From Chryseobacterium piscicola (GTDB lineage Bacteria; Bacteroidota; Bacteroidia; Flavobacteriales; Weeksellaceae): DNA of 64,000 nucleotides. The stretch is taken from the NCBI RefSeq assembly GCF_900156685.1, contig NZ_FTOJ01000009.1, positions 62,001 to 126,000 on the forward strand, written 5' to 3'. This document shows, one piece after another, positions 33,532 through 42,292 of this stretch. Under the pieces are notes generated by a model. The model searched no databases. It saw only the letters and a program-made list of their open reading frames with translations, and was not told the DNA's origin. Position 1 is the stretch's first letter. Every line of letters starts with the position of its first letter. Both the position numbers and the translations under genes were made by a program.

Positions 33532-34446
33532 TTGAGTACTTATTTAACGATATTAGGCTTTAATTCGGCAATACCAACTGTTAATACTTCTCCCACAGCG
33601 CAACTTCTGGAAATGGAAGAACGCTGTTTTCTTATTGATTGTGGTGAAGGAACGCAAGTACAGCTGAGAAAAGCAAAGGCGAAATTTTCAAAAATCAATC
33701 ATATTTTTATTTCCCATCTTCACGGCGATCATTGTTTTGGTTTGCCCGGTTTGATAGCTTCTTTTCGCCTTTTGGGAAGAGATATTCCGCTGCATGTATA
33801 TGGGCCGAAAGGGATTAAAAAAATGCTGGACACCATTTTTTCGATTACCGAAACACACCGTGGGTTTGAAGTGATTTATCATGAGTTGGATAAAAATTAT
33901 TCAGAAAAAATCTATGAAGATAACAGGGTAGAAGTGTACACCATTCCGCTTGATCATAGGATTTATTGTAATGGATATTTATTTAAAGAAAAACCAAAAG
34001 AAAGGCACATTAATATAGAAGAAATTTCAAAATATCCGGAAATTGAAACCTGCGATTATCACAATTTAAAAGCAGGAAAAGATTATGTTTTGAGTGACGG
34101 ATATATTCTTAAAAATGAAATTTTGACTATAGATCCTGTAGCTTCTATCACTTACGCATTTTGTAGTGACACAAGATATTTGGAATCTATTATCCCAATT
34201 ATTAAGAATGTTACGGTTTTATATCACGAATCTACTTTTTTACATGATTTAAAAGAAATGGCAGATTATACCGGTCATACAACTGCGTTGGAGGCGGCAA
34301 CAATCGCTAAAAAAGCCGAGGTTGAAAAATTAATTTTAGGACACTTCTCAAACCGATATGGAGATCTTACTGTGTTTACGGATGAGGCAAGGGCTGTTTT
34401 TCCAAACACATATCTTCCGAAAGCATTGGAGTGTGTGAAAATTTAA
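33532..34446 (+). CDS. rnz: Ribonuclease Z
   Basis: A 304-residue metallo-beta-lactamase-fold endonuclease that removes 3' trailers from tRNA precursors. The Zn-binding motif SHLHGDH (61-67) is intact, with the later ligands in DHRIYCNGY, CSDTRY, YHESTF and GHFSNRY. The flexible-arm (exosite) region is present, and length matches the short RNase Z form. The start codon is TTG; the family N-terminus (xYLTILGFNSAIP) begins right after it and a promoter box lies 18 bases upstream. Confidence 0.93.
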   Translation: MSTYLTILGFNSAIPTVNTSPTAQLLEMEERCFLIDCGEGTQVQLRKAKAKFSKINHIFISHLHGDHCFGLPGLIASFRLLGRDIPLHVYGPKGIKKMLDTIFSITETHRGFEVIYHELDKNYSEKIYEDNRVEVYTIPLDHRIYCNGYLFKEKPKERHINIEEISKYPEIETCDYHNLKAGKDYVLSDGYILKNEILTIDPVASITYAFCSDTRYLESIIPIIKNVTVLYHESTFLHDLKEMADYTGHTTALEAATIAKKAEVEKLILGHFSNRYGDLTVFTDEARAVFPNTYLPKALECVKI

Positions 34447-34603
34447 ACATTAAAAATTAGTTTTCAATGTTTTTGAAAGTTTATGTAAACCTATACTATG
34501 AGATGTGCATATTAAAACTTTAAGCTTGTTTTAATTAATTTTTAAACTTTAAATAATTGTAATGTTTCAATTAATAAATGATAGATAAACAGATATCTTA
34601 GCA

Positions 34604-35377
34604 ATGAAGTTGAATTTTTCAGAATTAAAAGATTTTCTCGACGAAAAAGCGGATATGTATAATAATCTGGAGTTCATTAATGATGATCCTATTCAGATTC
34701 CACATCGTTTTTCATTAAAACAAGATATAGAGATTGCAGGTTTTTTGGCAGCAACCATTTCATGGGGAAATAGAAAGGCAATCATTAAATCTGCGGAAAA
34801 AATGCTCTACATCATGGGCAATTCTCCTTATGATTTTGTGATGAATTATACTGAAAAAGATTTAGATTACATAAAAGATAAAAGCATTCATAGAACTTTT
34901 AACGGAGAAGATTTTGCTTATTTTATTAAACAATTCAACAAAATTTATAAACAAAATGAAAGTCTTGAAAATCTGTTTTTAATCCAGAAAAGTGAAAGCA
35001 ATTTTCAACATTCTATCGAGAGATTCAGACAGGGTTTTTTGGGGGTAGAAAAACACAGAACGCACAAACATGTGAGTTCACCCTATAAAAATTCATCATC
35101 AAAACGGATCATTATGTTTTTGAGATGGATGACCAGAAAAGATAACCGTGGGGTAGATTTTGGAATCTGGGAAAATATTGATCAGAAATTTTTATCAATT
35201 CCTCTTGATGTTCATACCGGAAATATTTCAAGAAAATTCGGTTTGATTTCTAGGACGCAGAACGACTGGAAAACAGTTGAAGAGCTAGATTTAATCATCA
35301 GAAAATTTGATGATAAAGATCCTGCAAAATACGATTTTGCCCTGTTTGGTTTGGGTGTAACGAAAGAGTTATTATAA
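34604..35377 (+). CDS. TIGR02757/DUF2400 family protein
   Basis: A 257-residue protein recognised by its N-terminal region (KADMYNNLEFINDDPIQIPH), AATISWGNRK (about 47-56) and the central KRIIMFLRWMTRKDNRGVDFGIWE stretch read in parts. The C-terminal LDVHTGNISRKFGLISR and ADGLGV-like ALFGLGVTKE resemble the helix-hairpin-helix DNA glycosylase (EndoIII/OGG) fold, for which this family is a remote relative. The function is not established. A TATCTTAG element lies 2 bases before the ATG. It is probably co-transcribed with the next gene (11-base gap). Confidence 0.75.
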   Translation: MKLNFSELKDFLDEKADMYNNLEFINDDPIQIPHRFSLKQDIEIAGFLAATISWGNRKAIIKSAEKMLYIMGNSPYDFVMNYTEKDLDYIKDKSIHRTFNGEDFAYFIKQFNKIYKQNESLENLFLIQKSESNFQHSIERFRQGFLGVEKHRTHKHVSSPYKNSSSKRIIMFLRWMTRKDNRGVDFGIWENIDQKFLSIPLDVHTGNISRKFGLISRTQNDWKTVEELDLIIRKFDDKDPAKYDFALFGLGVTKELL

Positions 35378-35388
35378 AACAAAAAATA

Positions 35389-35919
35389 ATGAAAACATCA
35401 CACGAAAATATAGAGTTGCTGGAAAAGTTGGCAGACGGAATTACATCTTGGATTGGCTCTATACCGTCACTTATTATCCATACTTTGCTTTTTATTACAT
35501 CATTTTTATTGCCTGTTTTTGGGATTGTAGATGTAGATAAAATGTTGCTTGTTTTAACGACTGTTTTGTCTTTGGAAGCGATTTATCTTTCTATTCTCAT
35601 CCAAATGTCGGTGAATAAAAGTCATGAAAAAATTGAAGATATCCAAGAAGACATAGAAGATATCCAAGAAGATTTGGAGGAAATAAGTGAAGATATTGAA
35701 GAAATAAGTGAAGATTTAGAGGAAATTAGCGAAGATATAGAAGATATTCAAGAAGACATAGAAGAGATTAATGAAGATGAAGACGAAGATGATCACAACG
35801 AGCGCGCCAAAAATGCCATTCTTAAAAGTAATGTAAATTCTAATAAAAACGAAATTAAATTTTTAAAAGATAAAATTGCAGAGCTTCAAAATAAAATTGA
35901 TGAGCTGAAAAAAGATTAA
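35389..35919 (+). CDS. DUF1003-like membrane protein with acidic heptad coiled coil
   Basis: A 176-residue protein. Residues 1-80 resemble DUF1003: an N-terminal helix, two membrane helices (about 23-45 and 48-68) and the LSLEAIYLSILIQMSVNKSHEK signature, read in parts. Residues 83-131 are seven near-perfect 7-residue repeats (E-D/E-I-x-E-D-I/L), strongly acidic, with a coiled-coil heptad pattern. An Asp/Glu run (EDEDEDD) and a second coiled coil at 145-175 (IKFLKDKIAELQNKIDELKK) follow. It should be an inner-membrane dimer or oligomer with a long cytoplasmic stalk. The repeats are encoded by 21-bp tandem units, so copy number could vary by slippage. The function of DUF1003 is unknown. Confidence 0.75.
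   Translation: MKTSHENIELLEKLADGITSWIGSIPSLIIHTLLFITSFLLPVFGIVDVDKMLLVLTTVLSLEAIYLSILIQMSVNKSHEKIEDIQEDIEDIQEDLEEISEDIEEISEDLEEISEDIEDIQEDIEEINEDEDEDDHNERAKNAILKSNVNSNKNEIKFLKDKIAELQNKIDELKKD
35635..35781 (+). repeat. Seven 21-bp tandem coding repeats
   Basis: Units start every 21 bases from 35635 (e.g. gaagatatccaagaagacat and gaggaaataagtgaagatat). They encode the acidic heptads EDIQEDI, EEISEDI and EEISEDL. Six units are close and the seventh diverges. Period equals one coiled-coil heptad, so unit gain or loss keeps frame. Confidence 0.88.
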
Positions 35920-36059
35920 TCATTACAAAAAAGCTTATTTATTGATGTTTTTTAGTTTTTAAATTAAAACAATATTAAAATTTGATTAGAAACAAGTGTT
36001 TTTGTGTTATTGTTGTTAATAATTTGGCTTTCAATAGGTTTTAAATCGATAAAATTTGG

Positions 36060-36067
36060 TATTTTTG
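36060..36067 (+). promoter_or_regulatory. -7 promoter box TATTTTTG, first anchor-L gene
   Basis: Exact TAnnTTTG, 16 bases before the ATG. The same geometry is found at the next two paralogs. Confidence 0.55.
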
Positions 36068-36083
36068 GGCAAACAATCTGAAA

Positions 36084-38444
36084 ATGTTAAATTATAGATC
36101 AAAAAACTATCTTTTATTTTTACTCTTATTTCTATTTTCTACGCAGATTGATGCGCAGAAAACCGTACGACAAATTTTGCCTGAAAAGAAGAGTACAGAA
36201 AGTATGAAAGCAGGCGCATTTATTGATGTAAATGTCCCTACATACACACCATCTGGTTATACCATTGAGAATTTAGTTAAAAATGTATTGATTTCCGGAG
36301 GTTCTTCTTGTGCGCCTCCCAATGTTTCTAATGTTACAGTATCACCCAATCAACTTCAGACCGATACAGAAAGAGCATGGGGTTATTTTCATAAAGGAAC
36401 TACAAGTTTTCCTTTTAATGACGGTATAGTACTTGTTACAGGCAAAGCCAGAAAAGCAGGAAATGCTCTGGAAGGAAATTTGGGGGATTCGGTACCTGGA
36501 ACTACAGGAAGTGATCCTGATCTTGTAGCAGCCATTAATCCATTAGCAGGTCTTAATGATGCAGTTTTTATAGAGTTTGATTTCGTGCCGAATAATTCTC
36601 AAATTACATTTAATTATTTATTCGCTTCAGAAGAATATACATCAAATTTCCCTTGTGGAAATTTTTCTGATGGTTTTGCCTTGTTGCTAAAACCAAATAT
36701 CCCTGGTTCCACCTATACCAATCTGGCTGTGCTTCCTGGCGGAGTAGGACCGGTAAGTGTTACTAATATCGTTCCTGCAGGAAATGGTTTCAGCTGTGGA
36801 CCAATCAATGCTACTTATTTTGGTGGTATGAATGCTACCAATATAGAAACCAATTTTAATGGCCGTACAATTCCTTTAACTGCAACAGCAACAGTTACAC
36901 CAGGTGTATCTTATCATTTTAAAATGGTTTTGGCAGATGCTTCAGATTCTGGATATGATTCCGGAGTATTTATTCAAGGTGGATCTTTTGATATAGGGAT
37001 GACTATAGTAGATTCTAGCGGGAATCCTTTACCAGAGTCTATAAACGTTTGTGATAATGCACCTACAGTTTTAAAAGCTCTTACAGCAGCACTTCCAGGA
37101 ACTATTTATCAATGGTTTAAAGATGGTGTGGCGATTCCGGGTGCTACAACAATGAACTATACTGTGACTTCTCCAGGTGTTTATAAAGTTCAGGTAACAG
37201 TGCCAGGTGCAACTTGCCCTGCAGAAGCAACAATTACTATTGTGGGAGGTGTAAGTCCGGTGGTACAGAATGCAACCTTAAAACTTTGTTCTACTCCAAG
37301 TAATTTTACATTTAACTTAGATACAGCCAAACCTCTTATCAGTACAACAACAGGGGCCGTATTCAAATTTTATTTGCTTCAGGCTGATGCGGTAGCGGGA
37401 AATAACAATAATATCACCACTACAACTGCTTTCAATGGAAATGACGGGCAGGTTTTATATGTAAATGTTTCAAACGGAGCTTTCTGTTCAAAAGTAGCAA
37501 CGCTTACTCTTAGAAAAGAAGAAACTCCAATAGCCACAGTTGCGGCACCGAGGGTAAGAATTTGTAACGGAGAATCTGTTATTCTTACTGCAGCTGGTGG
37601 AGTTACTTACCAATGGGGAGATTCTTCTATAACAGGAGCCGTGAGAACGGTAAGTCCTAATGCTACAACAACGTATACAGTATATGCAATTGGCACTCAG
37701 GGATGTAAATCATTGCAACCTGCTACTATTACAATCGAAGTAGTGCCAGCAATTACATCAAACCTTACAGGAGGGTTGATTTGTAATGGTGATACTATCA
37801 CTTTGAACGCAGGTGCAGGACCTAATTACTCTTACCTATGGAGTACTGGCGCAACAACGCAAACTATTTCTGTAGCATCGGGCGGTAATTATTCTGTAAC
37901 CATCAGCAATGGTGTTTGTAGTAAAATTTTTACAACTGAGGTAAAAGTGGCTGTTCCACCAACCATTACAAATATTGACTATTCTAATAATAATATTACA
38001 GTTTCTGTAAATAATCCAAGCAACGGTGCATTAGAATATTCTTTGGATAATGGTTTGACGTGGCAAAACTCAAATATCTTTACCAATGTACCAAAAAATA
38101 AACTTGTTTATATTCGTGTAAGAGTAAAAAAGACAAGTTGTATAGGTGATTTACAGTATTATACATTCAATATGCAAAATGTAATTACACCAAACGGAGA
38201 TAATGTAAATGATAAAATTGATTTCAGAGGTGTAGACGATAACAAAAACTTTACAGCACAAGTATCTGACCGATATGGTAAAGTTGTGTATAAATACGAG
38301 AAGATAAGACCTTTCTGGGATGGTTACTTCCAAGGAAAAAAATTATCTACATCATCATATTGGTATCAAATCACTTTTGAAGATCCTGCAAGTAAGCAGA
38401 CTACCGTAAAAACAGGATGGATTTTGTTGAAAAACTTTGAATAA
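36084..38444 (+). CDS. Choice-of-anchor L protein with T9SS type B (gliding-motility) C-terminus, paralog 1
   Basis: A 786-residue secreted protein. Signal peptide at about 1-25 (ends IDAQ). A short linker with the paralog-conserved AGAFIDVN leads into the choice-of-anchor L domain (about 45-315; NYLFASEEYTSNFPCG, AVLPGGVGPVSVTNI, YHFKMVLADASDS). Ig/PKD-like beta modules follow (about 325-690; repeated NGESVILTAAGGVTYQWG and LWSTGATTQTISV motifs). The C-terminal gliding-motility type B signal starts ITPNGDNVND (about 700-786; DRYGKVVYKY, WDGYFQGK, YWYQITFED). Type B proteins are exported by T9SS and held at or released from the surface; SprB-type adhesins use the same signal. It is likely an adhesin or matrix protein. 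No catalytic motif. It has its own terminator and two paralogs downstream. Confidence 0.85.
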   Translation: MLNYRSKNYLLFLLLFLFSTQIDAQKTVRQILPEKKSTESMKAGAFIDVNVPTYTPSGYTIENLVKNVLISGGSSCAPPNVSNVTVSPNQLQTDTERAWGYFHKGTTSFPFNDGIVLVTGKARKAGNALEGNLGDSVPGTTGSDPDLVAAINPLAGLNDAVFIEFDFVPNNSQITFNYLFASEEYTSNFPCGNFSDGFALLLKPNIPGSTYTNLAVLPGGVGPVSVTNIVPAGNGFSCGPINATYFGGMNATNIETNFNGRTIPLTATATVTPGVSYHFKMVLADASDSGYDSGVFIQGGSFDIGMTIVDSSGNPLPESINVCDNAPTVLKALTAALPGTIYQWFKDGVAIPGATTMNYTVTSPGVYKVQVTVPGATCPAEATITIVGGVSPVVQNATLKLCSTPSNFTFNLDTAKPLISTTTGAVFKFYLLQADAVAGNNNNITTTTAFNGNDGQVLYVNVSNGAFCSKVATLTLRKEETPIATVAAPRVRICNGESVILTAAGGVTYQWGDSSITGAVRTVSPNATTTYTVYAIGTQGCKSLQPATITIEVVPAITSNLTGGLICNGDTITLNAGAGPNYSYLWSTGATTQTISVASGGNYSVTISNGVCSKIFTTEVKVAVPPTITNIDYSNNNITVSVNNPSNGALEYSLDNGLTWQNSNIFTNVPKNKLVYIRVRVKKTSCIGDLQYYTFNMQNVITPNGDNVNDKIDFRGVDDNKNFTAQVSDRYGKVVYKYEKIRPFWDGYFQGKKLSTSSYWYQITFEDPASKQTTVKTGWILLKNFE

Positions 38445-38464
38445 AATTTAATTTAAATAAGATT

Positions 38465-38492
38465 AAAGTCGGCTCTATAGTCGACTTTTTTG
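38465..38492 (+). terminator. Intrinsic terminator after anchor-L paralog 1
   Basis: Stem aaagtcg (38465-38471) / cgacttt (38482-38488), then T run. Confidence 0.82.
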
Positions 38493-38577
38493 TTTTATAA
38501 AAGTAAAAGTTTAATTTTCAATATTTTGTGAAATTAAACTTATGATGATATTCGTTAAATTGCATGAAAAAAAATAC

Positions 38578-38585
38578 TATTTTTG
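38578..38585 (+). promoter_or_regulatory. -7 promoter box TATTTTTG, second anchor-L gene
   Basis: Exact TAnnTTTG, 17 bases before the ATG at 38603. Confidence 0.55.
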
Positions 38586-38602
38586 TTTAAAATAATATAA
38601 AA

Positions 38603-41600
38603 ATGATTATTAGAAGTACAAGAAATTTATTTTTGGCTCTATTTATTATACTTTCCTCAAATGTTTTGCTTTCACAAAGCAGAACAAAGACGGTTTTGAA
38701 ACAGCCTTCATCCCAAACAATGAAAGCAGGAGCTTTTATTGATGTGAATACTGCAAATTATCCACAGTCGGCATTTAGTATATCTCAGTTGGTTACTAAT
38801 GTATTAATTGCCGGAAATACTACATGTACTACGCCTAATGTAAGTAACGTTGTAGTGTCACCAAATTTAGCAGCAAGTGATGCAACTAGAAGTTGGGGAT
38901 ATTTTAATAAAGGTACTACCAATTTTCCGTTTAGTAATGGTATTGTTTTAACGACTGGCTATGCGAATAGGGCAGGAAATAATTTCCAAGCAGGGCAACT
39001 CAGTAACTCCGTTCCAGCTCAGGGAGATGCAGATCTTGCAGCAGCTTTAAATTTACCAGCTGGCGTACTAAAAGATGCTTCTTTTATTGAATTTGATTTT
39101 GTTCCTACTGCAAGCCAAGTCTCATTTAGGTATCTTTTTGCTTCAGAAGAATACGAAGGAAATTTCCCTTGTACAATAACAGACGGTTTTGCATTGTTGC
39201 TAAGACCTGTAAGTGGAGGTCCTTATACAAATCTTGCTGTTTTGCCCGGAGGTGCAGGCCCTGTAAGTGTTACTAATATTATCCCTGCAAGCTATGGTTG
39301 TGGACCTAAAAATGCACAATATTTTGGTGGTCAAAATACAACAAACATAGAAACTAATTATAGCGGAAGAACGGTTCCATTGACGGCAACCGCAACTGTA
39401 GTTCCCGGCCAAGCTTATCATTTTAAAATGGTCTTGGCAGATTATCAAGATTCTGCTTATGATTCTGCAGTATTTTTGGAAGCTGGATCTTTTGATATTG
39501 GTGTACAAATTTTAGGCTCCAATGGTGTGCAATTGCCTACATCAATCAATGTTTGTGATAATGCACCGCAAACTTTTACAGCATCTGTGCAAAGCGGAAA
39601 CGCTACTTACCAATGGTTTTTGAACGATGTAGTAATTTCTGGTGCAACCAATGCTTCCTATACTGCTGTACAACCCGGTATTTATAAAGTTGTGGTTACT
39701 TTTCCTGGAAGTTCTTGTCCAGGGACAGCAACTATTACAGTTGTAGGTAGTACCACGCCAACTACGCAAGATGCTACACTTACAGCTTGTTATACCAATG
39801 GTAATGCGATTTTTAATCTCACAAATGCACAATCTTCTATAAGTACTACCCCAGGTGTTACTTATTCATATTATTTACTTCAATCTGATGCTAATGCAGG
39901 AAATGCAAATACAATAGCATCACCTACAAATTTTTCAAGTGCAGGTAATCAGACTATTTATGTTTTGGTTAAAAATGGATTTTGTTCAAAAGTAGCCCAA
40001 CTTCAACTCTTAAAGGCTTCGCAAATTACAGCTACAATTGCTCAACCTTCAGTCTTGACATGTGCCAATTCCCAAATTACACTTAATGGTTCTGCTTCTG
40101 TATACCCTACAGGTTCTACATTTGCTTGGACTACTACTGGAGGAAATATCGTATCTGGAGGAAATACATTAACACCGGTTGTCAATAGCCCAGGAACTTA
40201 TAATCTAACAATATCAAATATCTATCAACCAGGAAATCTTACTTGTACAGCTGTTTCTAGCGTGACAGTTACTGGTGACAGTGCACCACCAGCAACAACT
40301 TTAACGGCATCAAAAATTCAAATCTGTTCTGGGGAATCTGTTATTCTTACTGCTGGAGGTGGCGTTACTTATTCGTGGAATGCACTTCCGGGAGCAGGAA
40401 ATATACAGACAGTAAGCCCCACCACTACTACAACTTATTCTGTAACTGCAATTGGTGCGAATGGATGTCCGTCAACAACCCCTGCAACAATAACTATACA
40501 AGTATCTCAGCCAATAGCTGTTCAGAATGCTACATTACTAAAATGTTATTCTGCAAATGGAATTGTTTATGATTTAACGCAAGCTCAATCACAAATCACA
40601 ACTGTATCAACAGCAACATTTGCATATTATTTGCTTCAATCAGATGCCAACCTAGGGAATAATAATACAATTACAACGCCCAACACATTCACAAGTCCAG
40701 GGAATCAAACGATTTATGTTTTAGTAAAAAATGGAGCATGTTCGTATGTTGTAACTCTACAATTAAATACTACAGCTGTTACTGCTCTCAATATTGCGAC
40801 TCCCGCAACTATCACTTGTTCTACGCCTCAAGTTACATTAAATGCATCAGCTTCAACTGTACCTCCCGGTTCTACTGTAGTATGGTCTGCAACTGGAGGA
40901 GGCAACATTGTTTCAGGCGGAAATACACTTAATCCAATTGTAAATGCTGCTGGTACCTATACGCTAACAGTTTCAAATACAACACAACCTGGAAATCTTA
41001 CTTGCACATTTACATCTTCTGTTACTGTTATACAAAATACAACGGCCCCAAATACCTTAGTTACTGCTACTGCCGCACAAATTTGCCCTGGCGAATCAGT
41101 CACTCTTACAGCTTCTGGTGGTGTAACGTACACTTGGGTTGGGCTTACAGGTACAGGAAATACACAAACAGTTTCTCCCACAGTTACCACAACCTATACA
41201 GTTACTGCCATTGGGGCAAATGGATGTTTATCTACTCAGCCTGCAACCATCACAATTGTTGTAGCACCTCCTACACCTGTTTTAAATGCATCCAAAACTA
41301 AAATATGTGCAGGAGAGTCTGTTACATTAACTGCTAGTGGAGGGGTGACTTACAATTGGGTAAATTTACCAGGTAATGGGAATACACAAATAGTGAGCCC
41401 TACTACCACTACCACTTATCAGGTTATTGCTTTAGGTGGAAATGGTTGTACTACAAATATTCCTGCTACAATTACAATTGAAGTTGTTCCAGCCATCGTT
41501 TCTACATTGAAAGATGTTTTGGTATGCGCAGGTGATAATGGAATTCTGGATGCAGGAGCTGGTCCTAATTACACTTATTTGTGGAGTAATGGTGCTACAA

Positions 41601-42187
41601 CTCAGACGATATCTACAAATGTTCCTGGAACTTATTCTGTAACTATAAGTAACGGAACTTGTTCAAAAGTATTTACTGCACAATTGTTAAATCCAGCTTT
41701 ACCACAATTTACCAATATTACTTATGCAAACCATACGCTTACAATTACAGCTACAAACCCTACAAATGCTGTTTTAGAGTATTCTATAGATAACGGTGTT
41801 ACTTGGCAGACGTCTAATGTATTCTTTAATGCTTTAGACAATACAAATTATAATATTAGAATTAGAAATAAGGATGCATACTGTAGTAATTTTATTGAGT
41901 TTTACACATTTGTAGTGATTAATGCAATTACCCCAAATCGCGATGGTGTGAATGAAGGGGTGAGTTTTGTAGGCATTGCAGGATATAATAATTTTGCAGC
42001 ATCAATATTTGATAGATATGGTGCAGAAATTTTTAAGGCTTCAAAATCTGAACTCACTTGGGACGGAACATTAAGAGGAATGAATATTCCTACAGGAACA
42101 TATTGGTACAAAGTACAATGGCAAAATCCTGCGAGTAAGAAACTAGAGCTTAGAAACGGATGGATACTTTTAAAGAATAGAAACTAA
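38603..42187 (+). CDS. Choice-of-anchor L protein with T9SS type B C-terminus, paralog 2 (enlarged)
   Basis: A 1194-residue paralog of its neighbours with the same plan: signal peptide (about 1-26), AGAFIDVN linker, choice-of-anchor L domain (about 45-310, YLFASEEYEGNFPC, AVLPGGAGPVSVTNI), beta modules, and type B C-terminus (ITPNRDGVNE ... DRYGAEIFKA ... YWYKVQWQN). It is about 400 residues longer. The extra length is mostly a second copy of a 252-residue module: residues 390-641 and 642-893 both run from an ATLxxCY start through YYLLQSDAN, VLVKNG, STGGNIVSGGNTL-like and SGGVTYxW to ITI-V/VVAPP, followed by a shorter third copy of its last part. It is likely a surface adhesin or matrix protein, monocistronic, with its own terminator. 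Confidence 0.85.
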   Translation: MIIRSTRNLFLALFIILSSNVLLSQSRTKTVLKQPSSQTMKAGAFIDVNTANYPQSAFSISQLVTNVLIAGNTTCTTPNVSNVVVSPNLAASDATRSWGYFNKGTTNFPFSNGIVLTTGYANRAGNNFQAGQLSNSVPAQGDADLAAALNLPAGVLKDASFIEFDFVPTASQVSFRYLFASEEYEGNFPCTITDGFALLLRPVSGGPYTNLAVLPGGAGPVSVTNIIPASYGCGPKNAQYFGGQNTTNIETNYSGRTVPLTATATVVPGQAYHFKMVLADYQDSAYDSAVFLEAGSFDIGVQILGSNGVQLPTSINVCDNAPQTFTASVQSGNATYQWFLNDVVISGATNASYTAVQPGIYKVVVTFPGSSCPGTATITVVGSTTPTTQDATLTACYTNGNAIFNLTNAQSSISTTPGVTYSYYLLQSDANAGNANTIASPTNFSSAGNQTIYVLVKNGFCSKVAQLQLLKASQITATIAQPSVLTCANSQITLNGSASVYPTGSTFAWTTTGGNIVSGGNTLTPVVNSPGTYNLTISNIYQPGNLTCTAVSSVTVTGDSAPPATTLTASKIQICSGESVILTAGGGVTYSWNALPGAGNIQTVSPTTTTTYSVTAIGANGCPSTTPATITIQVSQPIAVQNATLLKCYSANGIVYDLTQAQSQITTVSTATFAYYLLQSDANLGNNNTITTPNTFTSPGNQTIYVLVKNGACSYVVTLQLNTTAVTALNIATPATITCSTPQVTLNASASTVPPGSTVVWSATGGGNIVSGGNTLNPIVNAAGTYTLTVSNTTQPGNLTCTFTSSVTVIQNTTAPNTLVTATAAQICPGESVTLTASGGVTYTWVGLTGTGNTQTVSPTVTTTYTVTAIGANGCLSTQPATITIVVAPPTPVLNASKTKICAGESVTLTASGGVTYNWVNLPGNGNTQIVSPTTTTTYQVIALGGNGCTTNIPATITIEVVPAIVSTLKDVLVCAGDNGILDAGAGPNYTYLWSNGATTQTISTNVPGTYSVTISNGTCSKVFTAQLLNPALPQFTNITYANHTLTITATNPTNAVLEYSIDNGVTWQTSNVFFNALDNTNYNIRIRNKDAYCSNFIEFYTFVVINAITPNRDGVNEGVSFVGIAGYNNFAASIFDRYGAEIFKASKSELTWDGTLRGMNIPTGTYWYKVQWQNPASKKLELRNGWILLKNRN
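39770..41272 (+). repeat. Two-copy internal duplication of a 252-residue coding module
   Basis: Copy A is 39770-40525 and copy B is 40526 to about 41272 (756-base period). Both copies share the order ATLxxCY, YYLLQSDANxGN, TIYVLVKNG, GNIVSGGNTL and AIGANGC. A partial third copy of the distal part continues to about 41487. Confidence 0.8.
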
Positions 42188-42193
42188 ATAATT

Positions 42194-42226
42194 AATAACC
42201 TTTTAACTGAAAGGTTATTTTTTTTT
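42194..42226 (+). terminator. Intrinsic terminator after anchor-L paralog 2
   Basis: Stem aataacctt (42194-42202) / aaggttatt (42211-42219), then T run. Confidence 0.85.
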
Positions 42227-42268
42227 ATAAAATAGTTAAATTTTGATGTGTTTTATGTAAAAAAAAAT

Positions 42269-42276
42269 TAAATTTG
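42269..42276 (+). promoter_or_regulatory. -7 promoter box TAAATTTG, third anchor-L gene
   Basis: Exact TAnnTTTG, 16 bases before the ATG at 42293. Confidence 0.5.
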
Positions 42277-42292
42277 TTGAAATGAAAATTAT

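Noticed and set aside
35635-35781. CRISPR array
   Set aside because: The regular 21-bp units have no spacers and code in frame for heptads, so they are a coding tandem repeat.
38965-39340. Possible catalytic motif in choice-of-anchor L domains
   Set aside because: The conserved SEEY and PGGxGPVSVTNI stretches are fold signatures of the family, not an active site.
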